The notes: generated by a model from the sequence alone, not told the origin. A DNA stretch of 47,064 nucleotides from an uncultured Bacteroidales bacterium (GCA_900321715.1 ONXC01000018.1:1-47064), one strand, 5' to 3'. Numbered from the stretch's first letter, positions 33,962-43,131 are shown. Made by a program: numbers and translations.

Positions 33962-36934
33962 TTAATCAGCTACAAAGTTAATTAAATTATCGTCCAAATA
34001 CCAAAGGTATCCGTCAACTTTTTCAAATCCCATACGGCGGTAGAGGTTCACGTACCGGCGCACCTGGGAATAGTATTTCTTCTCCTCCTTGCCAAATTTG
34101 AAATCCACGATATCCACATTTCCGTCTGGGTGGATCACCACTCTGTCGGGCCGATACTCCCCCTCTCCGGGCGCAAGGACAGTCTCCTCCTGGCGTATCC
34201 TGGCCTTCGGAGAGAACCATCCCCTCTCCTCTACGGAAGAAATCCTTGACCGGAGAAACTCCAGGGCCTCATCCCTGCCGCCTTCCGGCAGTTCTCCGGA
34301 GAGTACGGCGGCATCTACCGCGGCCGGGAGGTCATGGGCCACAATAACCCTTGAAAGGATGCCGTGAAGGACGTTCCCCCTTATCCTGCGGCTGGCCTGA
34401 GGACCGTACGTGCCGTCTTCTCCAAAATAATCGGCCGCCTCCTGGGAGAACTTGAGACGGTCCCCGGTTCCGGAGGGGAATGACGCGTAACCGGCTTCCA
34501 TCAGGGAAGACGCCTTATCCTCCCTTGGGATGGAAGAGAAGCTGTGAAGCTGCCCCCGGCTGTACTGAGACCCTCCTGTGAAGAGATAGAGCACCTGTGA
34601 CATATTCCTGAACGAGGAGATGCTGGCAGGCGGATTTGCCGCTATCACCTTAAGCCCGTATATGGGCCTTGTAAGGGCCACATAGAATATGTTGATATTG
34701 TCTATGGTCTGCAGAAGGTGTTCACGGTCATACTGTGCCTTGAAAAGGGTATCGGCCGCAGAGTCCGTAAGGTCTATGAAATAGCTGCCTTCGGCCTTGC
34801 CTTCAAGGGGCGTTCCTTTTGTGTCCGGGCGGCACCAGTAGGATGAGTGCTTATACAGGTTCACCTTCTCTGCAAAGGGGAAAATCACATATGGGAATTC
34901 AAGGCCCTTTGACTTGTGGACGGTCATTATACGCACTGAATCACCGGACTGCGGGGATGCAATCTTGGGGTCTGCGCCGGCCCATGCCTTAAGGAAGGCC
35001 TGGAGATTGTTGCCGTTCTGGCTCACCCAGTCCTGAAGGTAGTCCATGAATGACTGGATGTAAGGAATTTCAGCATTGAAGACCTCCGGTTTTGAGGCCG
35101 ATATATCCCTCAGGAGGGACTCGGCAAGGTCTGTGAGGGAATGGTAGCGGGAGGGTATGCTGATACCAAGGGAGGATGCGAGGTATCCGGCAACGGACGG
35201 TTTTTCCTCATTTTGCGGCGTATCCACAAGGGATAACTGCGACACAAGACGCCTTACGGTGGCCGATGCCTTCACATACAGGGAATCATCGGAGACTACG
35301 GGAATATTCCTCCCTACAAGTTCTGCGGCTATTGCCGCGCCGTCATCGTTACCGCGGACCAGGATGGCTATATCGGCCCACATTGCACCGGCATTCCGGA
35401 GATTCTCAAGGGTGGAGAAGATCTCCCCCATCTGATCATCCGTAAACACCACGTCAACGCTGCCGGGAGAAGGGTCATTGAACTTTGGGACCTGCTCCAC
35501 ATCGGCATAGAGGTCCTGAACGTCAAGCTCCTTTGCGGCAAAGCTGAAGAACTCGTTGTTGAAATGGACTATTTCCCGGCAGGTGCGCCAGTTTTCCTTC
35601 AGGGGGTCTATGCTGGGATTTGAGAATTCCTGCTCAAGGCGGCTTCCCAGAAGGTTCCAGTCGCTTCCCCTCCAGCGGTAGATGCTCTGTTTCACATCTC
35701 CCACCACCAGGGAATCGGCACCTGAATCAATGCTGCCGTGAAGGAGCGGGCGGAAGTTGTCCCACTGGATGTCAGACGTATCCTGGAATTCGTCCAGAAG
35801 AAAATCCTCGAACCGCACGCCCAGCTTCTCATAGATGAAAGGAGTATCCGTACCGTCGATGATGCTTTTCAGTATGGTGTTGGAGTCATCTATAGAGATG
35901 ACGTTTTTCTCCTTCTGGATCTGCTGGAAGGCATCGGCAAGTTCAGAAGCCATTCCAAGTGCATAAATCTGCCGGAGTATCAGTTCTGCCGTCTGATATG
36001 CCTTGAACGGATCATCAAAAAGGCCGATGAAATCCTCCAGCGGGGCTTCCAGCATACCCCGGACCATGGGCATGAACTTACCGGCATTTGCCTTGCTGAA
36101 CCATTCGTCGGGATTGAGCGCCTTGCGGATAAAAGCATCCGTGGGCTTCTTCATTCCCTTCCCGGCGTCATTGTAAATAAGGATTGCGCTGAGGAATTTG
36201 CGGTTGAAATCGTCCGTTGAAAGGCCGGAGGCGGAAACTGCCTCAATTACTTTCCGGGCCGATTCCCTCACGCTCTCTTCAAAAGCCTTCCTGAGGTCCC
36301 TGCAATACTTGCCAATCTCCTGAAGCTTTTCACGTGAAAGGAGGCCCCGCTCCCCTTCCGGGAGCTTCCCAAGGCTTGTTGCCATATCTCTCAGCCTTCC
36401 CTCTATAGAGAACCAGCCCTTCTGCTCAAGGTCCCATCTGGCGCTGTCAGTGAGCCAGTTCAGCACGGCCTTGTCATCCTCTGAGATACTGTCAAGCACC
36501 CTGTCCACGCTCTCCTGGACAAGTTCGTCACGGTCCAGCTGGACCTGATAGGTGGAGAACTGTCCTATCTCCCTTGAAAAGGCGCGGAGAGTCTGCTGGA
36601 AAAAGCGGTCTATGGTAGAGACGGCGAAGGCGGAATAATCATGCAGGATGCCCGAGAGCTGTGTCCGGGCACGTTTCTGAATGGATGTCTTATCAAGGCC
36701 GGTTTCCTTAGTCAGATAGTCAAGGTACTTTGACTCATCCGGTTCCATGGCAAGGGTATGCAGTTCCTTCAGGATGCGCCGCTTCATCTCATCCGTGGCC
36801 TTGTTGGTAAAAGTCACGGCCAGGACATGCCGGTACGCATCCGGCTGATTGCTCCTGACAATCAGTCTTATGTACTCCCTTGCAAGATTGTATGTTTTGC
36901 CGGAACCAGCCGACGCCTTGAGAATCTTCAGCAC
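33962..36934 (-). CDS. AddA-like UvrD/RecB helicase-nuclease
   Basis: 990-residue SF1 helicase fused to a RecB-type nuclease, expected to unwind and trim double-strand breaks. Walker A is LKASAGSGKTYNLAREY at residues 5-21; further motifs are VTFTNKATDEMK, VDEFQDTS-like LLDEFQDTSDIQW, KQSIYRWRGSD and MTVHKSKGLEFP. The nuclease motif at the C-terminus is PDRVVIHPDGNVDIVDFKFGK. The start is GTG at 36934, only 4 nt after a TATATTTG box (36939-36946), so the message is probably leaderless. Its likely partner is the AddB-like protein at 14034-16796; in many genomes the two are adjacent. Confidence 0.9.
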   Translation of the reverse strand: MLKILKASAGSGKTYNLAREYIRLIVRSNQPDAYRHVLAVTFTNKATDEMKRRILKELHTLAMEPDESKYLDYLTKETGLDKTSIQKRARTQLSGILHDYSAFAVSTIDRFFQQTLRAFSREIGQFSTYQVQLDRDELVQESVDRVLDSISEDDKAVLNWLTDSARWDLEQKGWFSIEGRLRDMATSLGKLPEGERGLLSREKLQEIGKYCRDLRKAFEESVRESARKVIEAVSASGLSTDDFNRKFLSAILIYNDAGKGMKKPTDAFIRKALNPDEWFSKANAGKFMPMVRGMLEAPLEDFIGLFDDPFKAYQTAELILRQIYALGMASELADAFQQIQKEKNVISIDDSNTILKSIIDGTDTPFIYEKLGVRFEDFLLDEFQDTSDIQWDNFRPLLHGSIDSGADSLVVGDVKQSIYRWRGSDWNLLGSRLEQEFSNPSIDPLKENWRTCREIVHFNNEFFSFAAKELDVQDLYADVEQVPKFNDPSPGSVDVVFTDDQMGEIFSTLENLRNAGAMWADIAILVRGNDDGAAIAAELVGRNIPVVSDDSLYVKASATVRRLVSQLSLVDTPQNEEKPSVAGYLASSLGISIPSRYHSLTDLAESLLRDISASKPEVFNAEIPYIQSFMDYLQDWVSQNGNNLQAFLKAWAGADPKIASPQSGDSVRIMTVHKSKGLEFPYVIFPFAEKVNLYKHSSYWCRPDTKGTPLEGKAEGSYFIDLTDSAADTLFKAQYDREHLLQTIDNINIFYVALTRPIYGLKVIAANPPASISSFRNMSQVLYLFTGGSQYSRGQLHSFSSIPREDKASSLMEAGYASFPSGTGDRLKFSQEAADYFGEDGTYGPQASRRIRGNVLHGILSRVIVAHDLPAAVDAAVLSGELPEGGRDEALEFLRSRISSVEERGWFSPKARIRQEETVLAPGEGEYRPDRVVIHPDGNVDIVDFKFGKEEKKYYSQVRRYVNLYRRMGFEKVDGYLWYLDDNLINFVAD

Positions 36935-36938
36935 ACCA

Positions 36939-36946
36939 CAAATATA
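36939..36946 (-). promoter_or_regulatory. -7 box of the AddA-like gene
   Basis: Exact TAnnTTTG match (TATATTTG) on the minus strand, 4 nt before the GTG start codon and only 13 nt after the stop of the DnaJ-domain gene. Confidence 0.6.
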
Positions 36947-36959
36947 CTAAAAATCTCCG

Positions 36960-37706
36960 TCAGTTCATTCCCCTTTCCTTCTTTATAGCCTCGTATGCTT
37001 CCTGCACCTGACGGAACTTTTCCGCGGCGGCTTTCTGGACGTCTGGGCCAAGGGTTGCAACCTTGTCCGGGTGATTCTTCATGGCCATCTTGCGGTAGGC
37101 GGTACGCACCTCGTCGTCAGTTGCGCTTGGAGAAATCCCAAGCACGGTATAGGCGGAGTTTGTGTCCTTGTAGAACATGGCAATGACGGAACCAATATCC
37201 GCGCCATTAAGGCCGATAGTAGCCCCTATTGCCTCCAGGACGCCCTTTTCGCTCTTTGCAAAGTCTCCGTCGGCTATAGCGATCTGGACAAGGTAGTGGA
37301 AGAGCTGCAGCCTCTGGGAGTAGTTCATGTATGTGGCTATCTGGGGACCCACCTCATAGATATTCACCTGACGGGCGTTAAGGCCTTCAAGGATTCTCAT
37401 GGCTTCCGGAACGGCCTGAGGTCCGAAGTTCCTCTGGATGAAGTCCCTGACTGTATCCAGTTCCCTCTGATGGACCTTTCCGTCGGCCCTTATCACGGCC
37501 GATGAAAGCACAAGAAGGCTCACAAGGAAACTGTTCCGCTGCTCAGACGCGGAGTAAGTCCTCCTTGACGAGGTTGTATCCCCCTGCTGGAACGGGATTT
37601 CCGCCCTGCCTTCAAACAGTGACCCGAAAAGATATCCTATAAGTCCTCCTATGGGTCCCAGAGTAACCCATCCCAGAATTCCAGTAATCCACTTGAAAAT
37701 ACCCAT
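36960..37706 (-). CDS. TerB- and DnaJ-domain protein (DjlA-like)
   Basis: 248-residue co-chaperone-like protein. The N-terminus is hydrophobic and glycine-rich (WVTLGPIGGLIGYLFGSLF) and probably membrane-associated. A TerB-like helical domain spans about 55-165 (SAVIRADGKVHQREL and IAIADGDFAKSEKGVL, with acidic metal-binding-type positions). The C-terminal J domain (183-245) holds the HPD motif in MKNHPDKVATLG, which stimulates DnaK ATPase. This order matches DjlA. Single gene ending just upstream of the AddA-like promoter. Confidence 0.9.
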   Translation of the reverse strand: MGIFKWITGILGWVTLGPIGGLIGYLFGSLFEGRAEIPFQQGDTTSSRRTYSASEQRNSFLVSLLVLSSAVIRADGKVHQRELDTVRDFIQRNFGPQAVPEAMRILEGLNARQVNIYEVGPQIATYMNYSQRLQLFHYLVQIAIADGDFAKSEKGVLEAIGATIGLNGADIGSVIAMFYKDTNSAYTVLGISPSATDDEVRTAYRKMAMKNHPDKVATLGPDVQKAAAEKFRQVQEAYEAIKKERGMN

Positions 37707-37779
37707 ATAATAGATGTTTCCTCCCTCTCTTCAAATATCGGTCCTATCATAAGCGACTGACATAATGGCATAAAGGTAT

Positions 37780-37904
37780 ACAGGAGTGCACTAAAAAGGG
37801 AGACGATTTCTCGCGACGGTCGGAGGCCGAAGGCCGACAAGGGGGTGTTTGAGGGGGCGGGGCCCCTTCAATTAATGTTGAAAACAGGAGTGCATTAAAA
37901 AAGG
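37780..37904. repeat. Direct repeats flanking a GC-rich hairpin segment near tRNA-Lys
   Basis: ACAGGAGTGCACTAAAAAGGG (without its last base) at 37780-37799 recurs at 37884-37903 with C to T and one G to A difference. The same GAGTGCACTAAAAA string, inverted, forms the 3' end of tRNA-Lys(CTT) and the bases after it. Between the repeats lie GTCGG/CCGAC and GGCC-GAA-GGCC stems (37819-37838) and a G-rich stretch ending GGGGCGGGGCCCC. It could be a mobile or REP-like intergenic unit, or duplications of the tRNA end. Confidence 0.55.
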
Positions 37905-37927
37905 ACGCAAAATTTGCGTCCTTTTTT
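37897..37927 (-). terminator. Terminator of the tRNA-Lys pair
   Basis: GGACGCAA/TTGCGTCC stem with flanking A6 and T6 runs, functional in both directions and 3 nt beyond the tRNA-Lys(CTT) 3' end. The inverted repeat extends outward into the tRNA acceptor end through the GAGTGCAYT string. Confidence 0.8.
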
Positions 37928-37929
37928 AG

Positions 37930-38002
<73 letters not shown>

Positions 38003-38016
38003 TGGTGTATGTCTTG

Positions 38017-38089
38017 TGACCCGTTCGGGGCTCGAACCCGAGACCCCAACATTAAAAGTGTTGTGCTCTACCAACTGAGCTAACGAGTC
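38017..38089 (-). tRNA. tRNA-Lys (anticodon TTT)
   Basis: 73 nt without encoded CCA. Acceptor stem GACTCGT/ACGGGTC (one T-G pair), discriminator A, anticodon loop CTTTTAA giving TTT, T-loop GGTTCGAGCCC. It lies 14 nt upstream of tRNA-Lys(CTT) on the same strand, so the two are likely one transcript covering both lysine codons. Confidence 0.93.
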
Positions 38090-38129
38090 CTCCGTCCCAA
38101 ATCGGGATTGCAAAAATTTTTAAAAATTT

Positions 38130-39170
38130 TTACGCGGAATATTCCTTGATGTGCTGCTCCTGCGAGAGACGGCATACAAGAAGCTTATCCTTTGATTCTG
38201 CAACTATGTAACCGTCAAGGCCTTCCACAACTACGGTCTTCTCTGAGGCAACGTGTACAAGGCAGTTAGAGCAGTCGAAAAGACGTACATCCTGACCCAC
38301 GGCGGTATTGCCGTCTTCATCGGCCTTAAGGTGTGTCATGACAGAGCCCCAGCTGCCAAGATCGCTCCAGGCAAGGTCCTCTGCGATCACGAAGATGCGC
38401 GGACTTTTCTCCATTACAGCATAGTCTATGGAGATTTTCTCACAGGTAGGGAAAAGGCGGTGGAGGTTCTCCTTCTCCTTATCCGTGAAGAAGGAAGGTG
38501 CAAGCTCATCCATCACTCCGGCAATCTGGGGAGCATAGTTACGGAGTTCCGTTACGATTGTGTTCACGTTCCACACGAAGATGCCGGCGTTCCAGAAATA
38601 GTGGCCGTCTTCAAGATAGCTGATGGCGGTATCAAGATCCGGTTTTTCCTTGAATTCACTCACCTTCACCAGCTGGCCGCGGAGAGCTTCTGCGGCGTGA
38701 ATGTAGCCGTAGCCGGTTTCCGGACGGGTGGGTGCAATGCCAACGGTGACAATGGCGTCACGCTCCTGCGTGAATTCCAGAGCCTTGGCAATGGTGTCTG
38801 CGAACTCTTCAGTGCGCAGAACCAGGGCGTCTGCGGGAGTTACCACAATATTGGCCTCGGGGTCCTTGCGCTGGATTTTCCAGGAAGCATATGCGATGCA
38901 GGGGGCTGTGTTACGGCCCTCGGGTTCTGCAAGGATCTGGTCCTGAGGGATGGCAGGAAGCTGCTTTTTCACAAGATCCACATACTTCTCCCCGGTTACC
39001 ACCCAGAAGTTCTCCGGGCGGCAAAGAGGTGCAAAACGGTCTACGGTAAGTTGGATCAGGGAGCGTCCAACGCCAAGAATGTCAATAAACTGTTTAGGTA
39101 CATCCGGTGTGGAGAGCGGCCAGAGCCTGCTGCCAATTCCACCGGCCATAATAACTACGTGTGTATTCAT
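38130..39170 (-). CDS. manC: Mannose-1-phosphate guanylyltransferase
   Basis: 346-residue nucleotidyltransferase making GDP-mannose from mannose-1-phosphate and GTP. The signature AGGIGSRLWPLSTPDVPKQF is at residues 9-28; further family blocks are ILAEPEGRNTAPCIAYA, VTPADALV, KPDLDTAISYLEDGHYFWNAGIFVW and DYAVMEKS. No ManA domain is fused. The ATG at 39170 lies 6 nt from a TATATTTG box (39177-39184). GDP-mannose would feed polyprenol mannosylation and other glycans. The two tRNA-Lys genes lie 40 nt downstream on the same strand. Confidence 0.95.
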   Translation of the reverse strand: MNTHVVIMAGGIGSRLWPLSTPDVPKQFIDILGVGRSLIQLTVDRFAPLCRPENFWVVTGEKYVDLVKKQLPAIPQDQILAEPEGRNTAPCIAYASWKIQRKDPEANIVVTPADALVLRTEEFADTIAKALEFTQERDAIVTVGIAPTRPETGYGYIHAAEALRGQLVKVSEFKEKPDLDTAISYLEDGHYFWNAGIFVWNVNTIVTELRNYAPQIAGVMDELAPSFFTDKEKENLHRLFPTCEKISIDYAVMEKSPRIFVIAEDLAWSDLGSWGSVMTHLKADEDGNTAVGQDVRLFDCSNCLVHVASEKTVVVEGLDGYIVAESKDKLLVCRLSQEQHIKEYSA

Positions 39171-39176
39171 AACACG

Positions 39177-39204
39177 CAAATATAGTAAAAAAAGCGTATC
39201 TTTG
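39177..39204. promoter_or_regulatory. Divergent -7 boxes for manC and the UmuD-like gene
   Basis: Minus-strand TATATTTG (39177-39184) is 6 nt before the manC ATG; plus-strand TATCTTTG (39197-39204) is 4 nt before the UmuD-like ATG. Both predict leaderless or nearly leaderless transcripts from a 38-bp spacer. Confidence 0.65.
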
Positions 39205-39208
39205 GATT

Positions 39209-39625
39209 ATGATTCCTCAACCGATTGAAAATATAGAGAGTTTTGAGAGCCCTCTGGGTGAAGTGAAAGCGGGTTTTCCCTCCCCCGCCGACGATTTCCG
39301 TGAGAAACTGGACCTTGTCAAACTCCTTGTGAGGCACAACGCCTCCACGTTCTTCTTCCGCATAGACGGCGTCTCCATGGTGGATGCCGATATGGACGAG
39401 GGTGACATAATAATCGTGGACCGTGCCGTAGAGCCTTACAACGACTGCAAGGCTGTATGCTTCATAGACGGAGAATACACCGTGAAGCGCGTTGAGATAG
39501 GCCCTGGGGGCGCCGTCCTTGTGCCCTGCAATGAACACAACCGCAAATTCAAGCCCATCCCGGTGGGCCCGGACAACGATTTCCTCATCTGGGGCGTAGT
39601 GACCTGGGTAATCAAGAAAGCATAG
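39209..39625 (+). CDS. umuD: UmuD-like S24 self-cleaving peptidase
   Basis: 138-residue protein of the LexA/UmuD peptidase family. The cleavage site is Ala21-Gly22 (EVKAGFPSP), the nucleophile Ser56 (RIDGVSMVDADM) and the general base Lys93 (EYTVKRVEI). No DNA-binding domain is present, which separates it from LexA. After RecA-stimulated cleavage the product is expected to activate the adjacent Y-family polymerase. The downstream umuC ATG follows its TAG directly. I see no recognisable SOS operator. Confidence 0.9.
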   Translation: MIPQPIENIESFESPLGEVKAGFPSPADDFREKLDLVKLLVRHNASTFFFRIDGVSMVDADMDEGDIIIVDRAVEPYNDCKAVCFIDGEYTVKRVEIGPGGAVLVPCNEHNRKFKPIPVGPDNDFLIWGVVTWVIKKA

Positions 39626-40888
39626 ATGTACGCCCTAGCCGACTGCAACAATTTTTTCGCTTCCTGCGAAAGGGTTTTCCGTCCTGAGCTGAACGGAAAA
39701 CCCGTAATTGTGCTGTCAAACAATGACGGCTGCGCCATAGCCCGCAGCAACGAGGCCAAGGCCCTTGGGATCAAGATGGGAGACCCGTTCTTCAAGATAA
39801 AGCCCATCATAGAACGCAACAACGTTGCGGTATTCTCATCCAACTTTGCGCTGTACGGGGATATGTCGGCCCGCGTTCAGGAGGTCCTGAGGGGCTTTGC
39901 GCCATCCGTTGAGGTGTACTCCATAGATGAGGCCTTCCTTGACCTGACGGGTATGGAGGCCGATTTCAACGCCCTTGCAAAGACCATCTCAAGGGAGTGC
40001 CGCCGCCTCACCGCCATACCCGTTTCAGTTGGCATCTCCCCTACCAAGACCCTTGCAAAGATTGCCTCAAAACTGTGCAAGAAATACCCTAAACTCCAGG
40101 GCGGATGCTATATGTGGAGGCCCCAGGACATAGAGAAAGTGCTCCGGACCTTCCCCGTGGAAGATGTCTGGGGAATCGGCCGCCGCAGCTTTAAAAAACT
40201 GGCCGATATGGGCGTCAAAACCGCCTGGGATTATTGTCAGCTCCAGGAAACCACCGTCCGGAAACTCTTCAACCTCCCCGGATTCCGCACCTGGAAGGAG
40301 CTGAGGGGCATCCCCTGCATCGAGTTCGAGGATATGATAGAGCCCAAGCAGAGTATCTGCATCTCCCGCAGTTTTGCCCATGAGGTTACAACCCTTCAGG
40401 AATTCACGGAGCAGATTGCAACCTTTGCATCCCGCGCCACGGCAAAACTCCGCGCCCAGAACACCCTGGCAACGGAAATGGCCGTCTTTGCCATGACCAA
40501 CCGCTTCAAGGAGGACCTCCCCCAGACAAGCGGCGGCCTTTACACGGTTTTCCCTGACGGAGCGGCCGACTACCGTACCATCGTTACATCGGCCATAAAG
40601 ACGGCAAGGAGCCTCTTCCGGCCGGGTTTTGGCTACAAGAAGGCCGGCGTTGTGTTCACAAAGATCATCCCCGCAGAGGGTGCATCGGCCTCCATCTGGG
40701 CCGATACAGATGCGCAGGAGCGTGACGAGAACCTCTCAAAGGTGCTGGACTCCATCCACAAGAGTTTTGGCAACGGAGCCCTCCTCTGGGGCGCCCAGGG
40801 AGACGGGCAGTTCCACATGGCCCAGGAGCACCGCTCCCCCCACTACACCACCCTCTGGAGCGACATTCCCAAGGTCACGGTAAAATAG
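39626..40888 (+). CDS. umuC: Y-family DNA polymerase UmuC
   Basis: 420-residue translesion polymerase V catalytic subunit. Family motifs: MYALADCNNFFASCERVF with the first metal-binding Asp, VIVLSNNDGCAIARS, VYSIDEAFLDLTG with the catalytic Asp-Glu, and the helix-hairpin-helix region VEDVWGIGRRSFKKLADMG. The little-finger domain and a UmuC-type C-terminal extension (ALLWGAQGDGQFHMAQEHRSP) are complete. It starts directly after the UmuD-like stop and is followed by a strong hairpin. Confidence 0.95.
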   Translation: MYALADCNNFFASCERVFRPELNGKPVIVLSNNDGCAIARSNEAKALGIKMGDPFFKIKPIIERNNVAVFSSNFALYGDMSARVQEVLRGFAPSVEVYSIDEAFLDLTGMEADFNALAKTISRECRRLTAIPVSVGISPTKTLAKIASKLCKKYPKLQGGCYMWRPQDIEKVLRTFPVEDVWGIGRRSFKKLADMGVKTAWDYCQLQETTVRKLFNLPGFRTWKELRGIPCIEFEDMIEPKQSICISRSFAHEVTTLQEFTEQIATFASRATAKLRAQNTLATEMAVFAMTNRFKEDLPQTSGGLYTVFPDGAADYRTIVTSAIKTARSLFRPGFGYKKAGVVFTKIIPAEGASASIWADTDAQERDENLSKVLDSIHKSFGNGALLWGAQGDGQFHMAQEHRSPHYTTLWSDIPKVTVK

Positions 40889-40918
40889 AGAGAGGCCCCC
40901 GATCGGGAGCCTCTCTCT
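40889..40918. terminator. Hairpin terminator between umuC and the XRE gene
   Basis: AGAGAGGC/GCCTCTCT stem enclosing the palindrome CCCGATCGGG, starting at the base after the umuC stop. It can serve both convergent units; no T-run follows on the plus strand. Confidence 0.65.
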
Positions 40919-40934
40919 CAAATGTCTTAACCGG

Positions 40935-41141
40935 CTAATCCGGTTTATACTCCAGCAGATCCCCTGGCTGGCAGTCCAGGGCCTTGCAGAGGGCATCCAT
41001 GGTGGACAGCCTCACGGCCTTGGCCTTGCCGGTCTTGAGGATGGAGAGATTGGCGGGGGTAATGCCAATCTTCTCTGCCAGCTCACCGGAAGACATCTTC
41101 CGGCGGGCCAGCATGACATCTATATTAGTGATGATGGGCAT
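40935..41141 (-). CDS. Small XRE-family helix-turn-helix regulator
   Basis: 68-residue DNA-binding protein made only of a Cro/C1-type HTH of the YozG-like kind: DVMLARRKMSSGELAEKIGITPANLS forms the scaffold and recognition helices, and STMDALCKALDCQPGDLLEY closes the domain. Its ATG shares one base with the stop of the flotillin gene, so it is translated from the nfeD-flotillin message. It may autoregulate that operon; target sites are not evident. Confidence 0.9.
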   Translation of the reverse strand: MPIITNIDVMLARRKMSSGELAEKIGITPANLSILKTGKAKAVRLSTMDALCKALDCQPGDLLEYKPD

Positions 41142-42508
41142 TACTCCTCCTTCTCTGGCTGAGCCTGCTCTTCCGGCTTACCCTTCAGGTATGAGGGAAG
41201 TTCCATACCGGCCATCTTGAAGAGGTCCTGGAGCGGAGGTACGGACTGCATCATACCGGAGATGAAGTTGGAAGTGGCGGTTTTTCCGTTGGCATTTGAG
41301 CCGGTATCCCATACGGTTACCTTGTCAATGTTGATGCCCTTGACGGCCTCTACCTGGGTCTTGACAAGTTCAGGGAGTTTATCGGCAATCATCATGAGGA
41401 CGGCCTTCTGGGCGTCACCTTCGGCGGCGCCAACCAGGTTGCGGAAACCGTCGGCCTGCTTGTTCAGGACTTCCTGGATACCGCGTGCCTGGGCGTCCAT
41501 CCTTGCGAAGATAGCGTCTGCTTCACCTTTTGCCTTGCGGCGGATCTGCTCTGCTTCGGCCTCTGCTTCGATGATCTTCTTCTGCTTGTCAATCTCTGCG
41601 GCAACAACGATGTTGGCCTTCTGGGTAGCCTCTTCACGTTCTGCACGTGCAAGTTCAGCGTCACGCTCACTCTGGTAGGCTTCCTCCAGAGCCTTTGCGG
41701 CCTGAACCTTTTCTGCAGCCACTGCAAGGCGGTCTGCCTCAGCGGTCTTCTGACGGCGGAGGGCGTCGGAGTTTGCTATCTCGATGCGGGCGTTGTTCTC
41801 ACCCTTCACGGCATCTGCGTCTGCGGCGGCAACGTTCACACGGGTGTCTTTATCGGCCTGGGCCTTACCGGTTTCACCGTAACGGTTCTGCTCTGCGACG
41901 CTCTTCTTTGCGTCGTTGATGGCCTTTGCGGCGGCTTCCTTACCGAGGGCCTCGATGTAGCCGGATTCGTCACGGATATCGGTGACGTTCACGTTGATGA
42001 GCTTGAGGCCGATCTTACGGAGCTCTGCCTCCACGTTTGCGGAGACGCTTGCAAGGAATTTGTCTCTGTCGGCGTTGATTTCCTCGATGTCCATGGTTGC
42101 GATCACAAGACGCAGCTGGCCGAAGAGGATATCCGTGGCGATTGACTGGATGCTGTCAGTGGAGAGGCCAAGGAGACGCTCTGCGGCGTTTGTCATGACG
42201 TCCTGCTCAGTGGAGATACCCACGGTGAAGCGGCAGGGAACGTCTACGCGGATGTTCTGCTTGGAGAGGGCGTTGGTGAGGTTGCACTCGATGGAGATGG
42301 GCTTGAGGTCCAGATATGCGTAATCCTGGAACACGGGCCAGATGAATGCTGCGCCGCCGTGTACGCAACGGGCCGATGATGAGCGGCCGGTTTTACCGTA
42401 AATTACCAGAATCTTGTCTGAGGGGCAGCGCCTGTAGCGCCTGAGGATAGCGGCCAGCGTCACGAAGAGCACGGCCACAAGGATGAGGATAAGGGTAAGT
42501 GTAGGCAT
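41141..42508 (-). CDS. Flotillin-family SPFH membrane protein
   Basis: 455-residue scaffold of membrane microdomains. One N-terminal helix (LTLILILVAVLFVTLAAILR) anchors it. The SPFH/PHB domain follows (YLDLKPISIECNLTNALSKQN, RVDVPCRFTVGIS). A long Ala/Glu/Lys-rich coiled coil spans about residues 195-350, and a flotillin C-terminal region contains DKLPELVKTQVEAVKGINIDKVTVWD. The gene lies 3 nt after the NfeD-like gene, the usual partner of flotillins of the YqiK/FloT type. Confidence 0.93.
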   Translation of the reverse strand: MPTLTLILILVAVLFVTLAAILRRYRRCPSDKILVIYGKTGRSSSARCVHGGAAFIWPVFQDYAYLDLKPISIECNLTNALSKQNIRVDVPCRFTVGISTEQDVMTNAAERLLGLSTDSIQSIATDILFGQLRLVIATMDIEEINADRDKFLASVSANVEAELRKIGLKLINVNVTDIRDESGYIEALGKEAAAKAINDAKKSVAEQNRYGETGKAQADKDTRVNVAAADADAVKGENNARIEIANSDALRRQKTAEADRLAVAAEKVQAAKALEEAYQSERDAELARAEREEATQKANIVVAAEIDKQKKIIEAEAEAEQIRRKAKGEADAIFARMDAQARGIQEVLNKQADGFRNLVGAAEGDAQKAVLMMIADKLPELVKTQVEAVKGINIDKVTVWDTGSNANGKTATSNFISGMMQSVPPLQDLFKMAGMELPSYLKGKPEEQAQPEKEE

Positions 42509-42511
42509 AAT

Positions 42512-43105
42512 TTATACGGTATAAGTGTTAATGTCTTCTACAAGGAGGGTGTTGGAATCAATTACGTCCACGACGCGGATGGGCGTTCCGGTCTTGAGGG
42601 CCGATTCTCCCTCATACACGGCGTCATACTCGCGGACGGCTCCGGAGATGGTGATCTGGACCTTTCCCTTTCCCGCGCGTGCGCCCGGAATAGTAAGGTA
42701 CACGGTGCCTTCAGAGCCAGCAGCGGCCTTCTCAAGGTTGATGTTGCCGCTTTGCTGCATGCTTGCAAGCCATTTGAAAAGGTACATCACGCCGGCCACA
42801 AGGGCAACGCCGATAATCACCGATACCAGGATAAGCACCGGCCAGGACGGGATGGAGGGCTGCAGGAGGATTGCACTCCAGCCGAAGCCCAGGATAAAGT
42901 TCACGAAGTTGCGGAAGCTGTACAGGCTGGCGCCGTCCATGGACATATCGGCATCACCGTCAATGTCAAAGTCTGCGCTGGCGTCTGCGTCTGCGCCCAC
43001 GAAAGTGAGGATACTTTGAATGATGAAAATCAGGGTAGCGGCAAGTGTTGCCACCCAGAGGATCTTCATAACCGGGGTAAGACCGGCCCACCATAATGTG
43101 ATCAT
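42512..43105 (-). CDS. NfeD-like membrane protein with OB-fold domain
   Basis: 197-residue short-form NfeD protein without a protease domain. Hydrophobic helices occur at about 13-37 and 70-115; between them is an acidic stretch (GADADASADFDIDGDADMSMD) just cited here in part as DADASADFDIDGDA. The C-terminal OB-fold covers about 130-195 (GSEGTVYLTIPGARAGKGKV, GTPIRVVDVIDSNTLLVE). NfeD proteins partner with flotillins in membrane microdomains. It heads the operon with the flotillin and XRE genes, with a canonical promoter upstream. Confidence 0.88.
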   Translation of the reverse strand: MITLWWAGLTPVMKILWVATLAATLIFIIQSILTFVGADADASADFDIDGDADMSMDGASLYSFRNFVNFILGFGWSAILLQPSIPSWPVLILVSVIIGVALVAGVMYLFKWLASMQQSGNINLEKAAAGSEGTVYLTIPGARAGKGKVQITISGAVREYDAVYEGESALKTGTPIRVVDVIDSNTLLVEDINTYTV

Positions 43106-43131
43106 TGTGCAAAAGATTTTGGTTTCTTTTG

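Noticed and set aside
38253-39185. Open frame of 310 codons opposite manC
   Set aside because: It covers manC almost completely; manC has clear motifs and a promoter, and the opposite product resembles no family.
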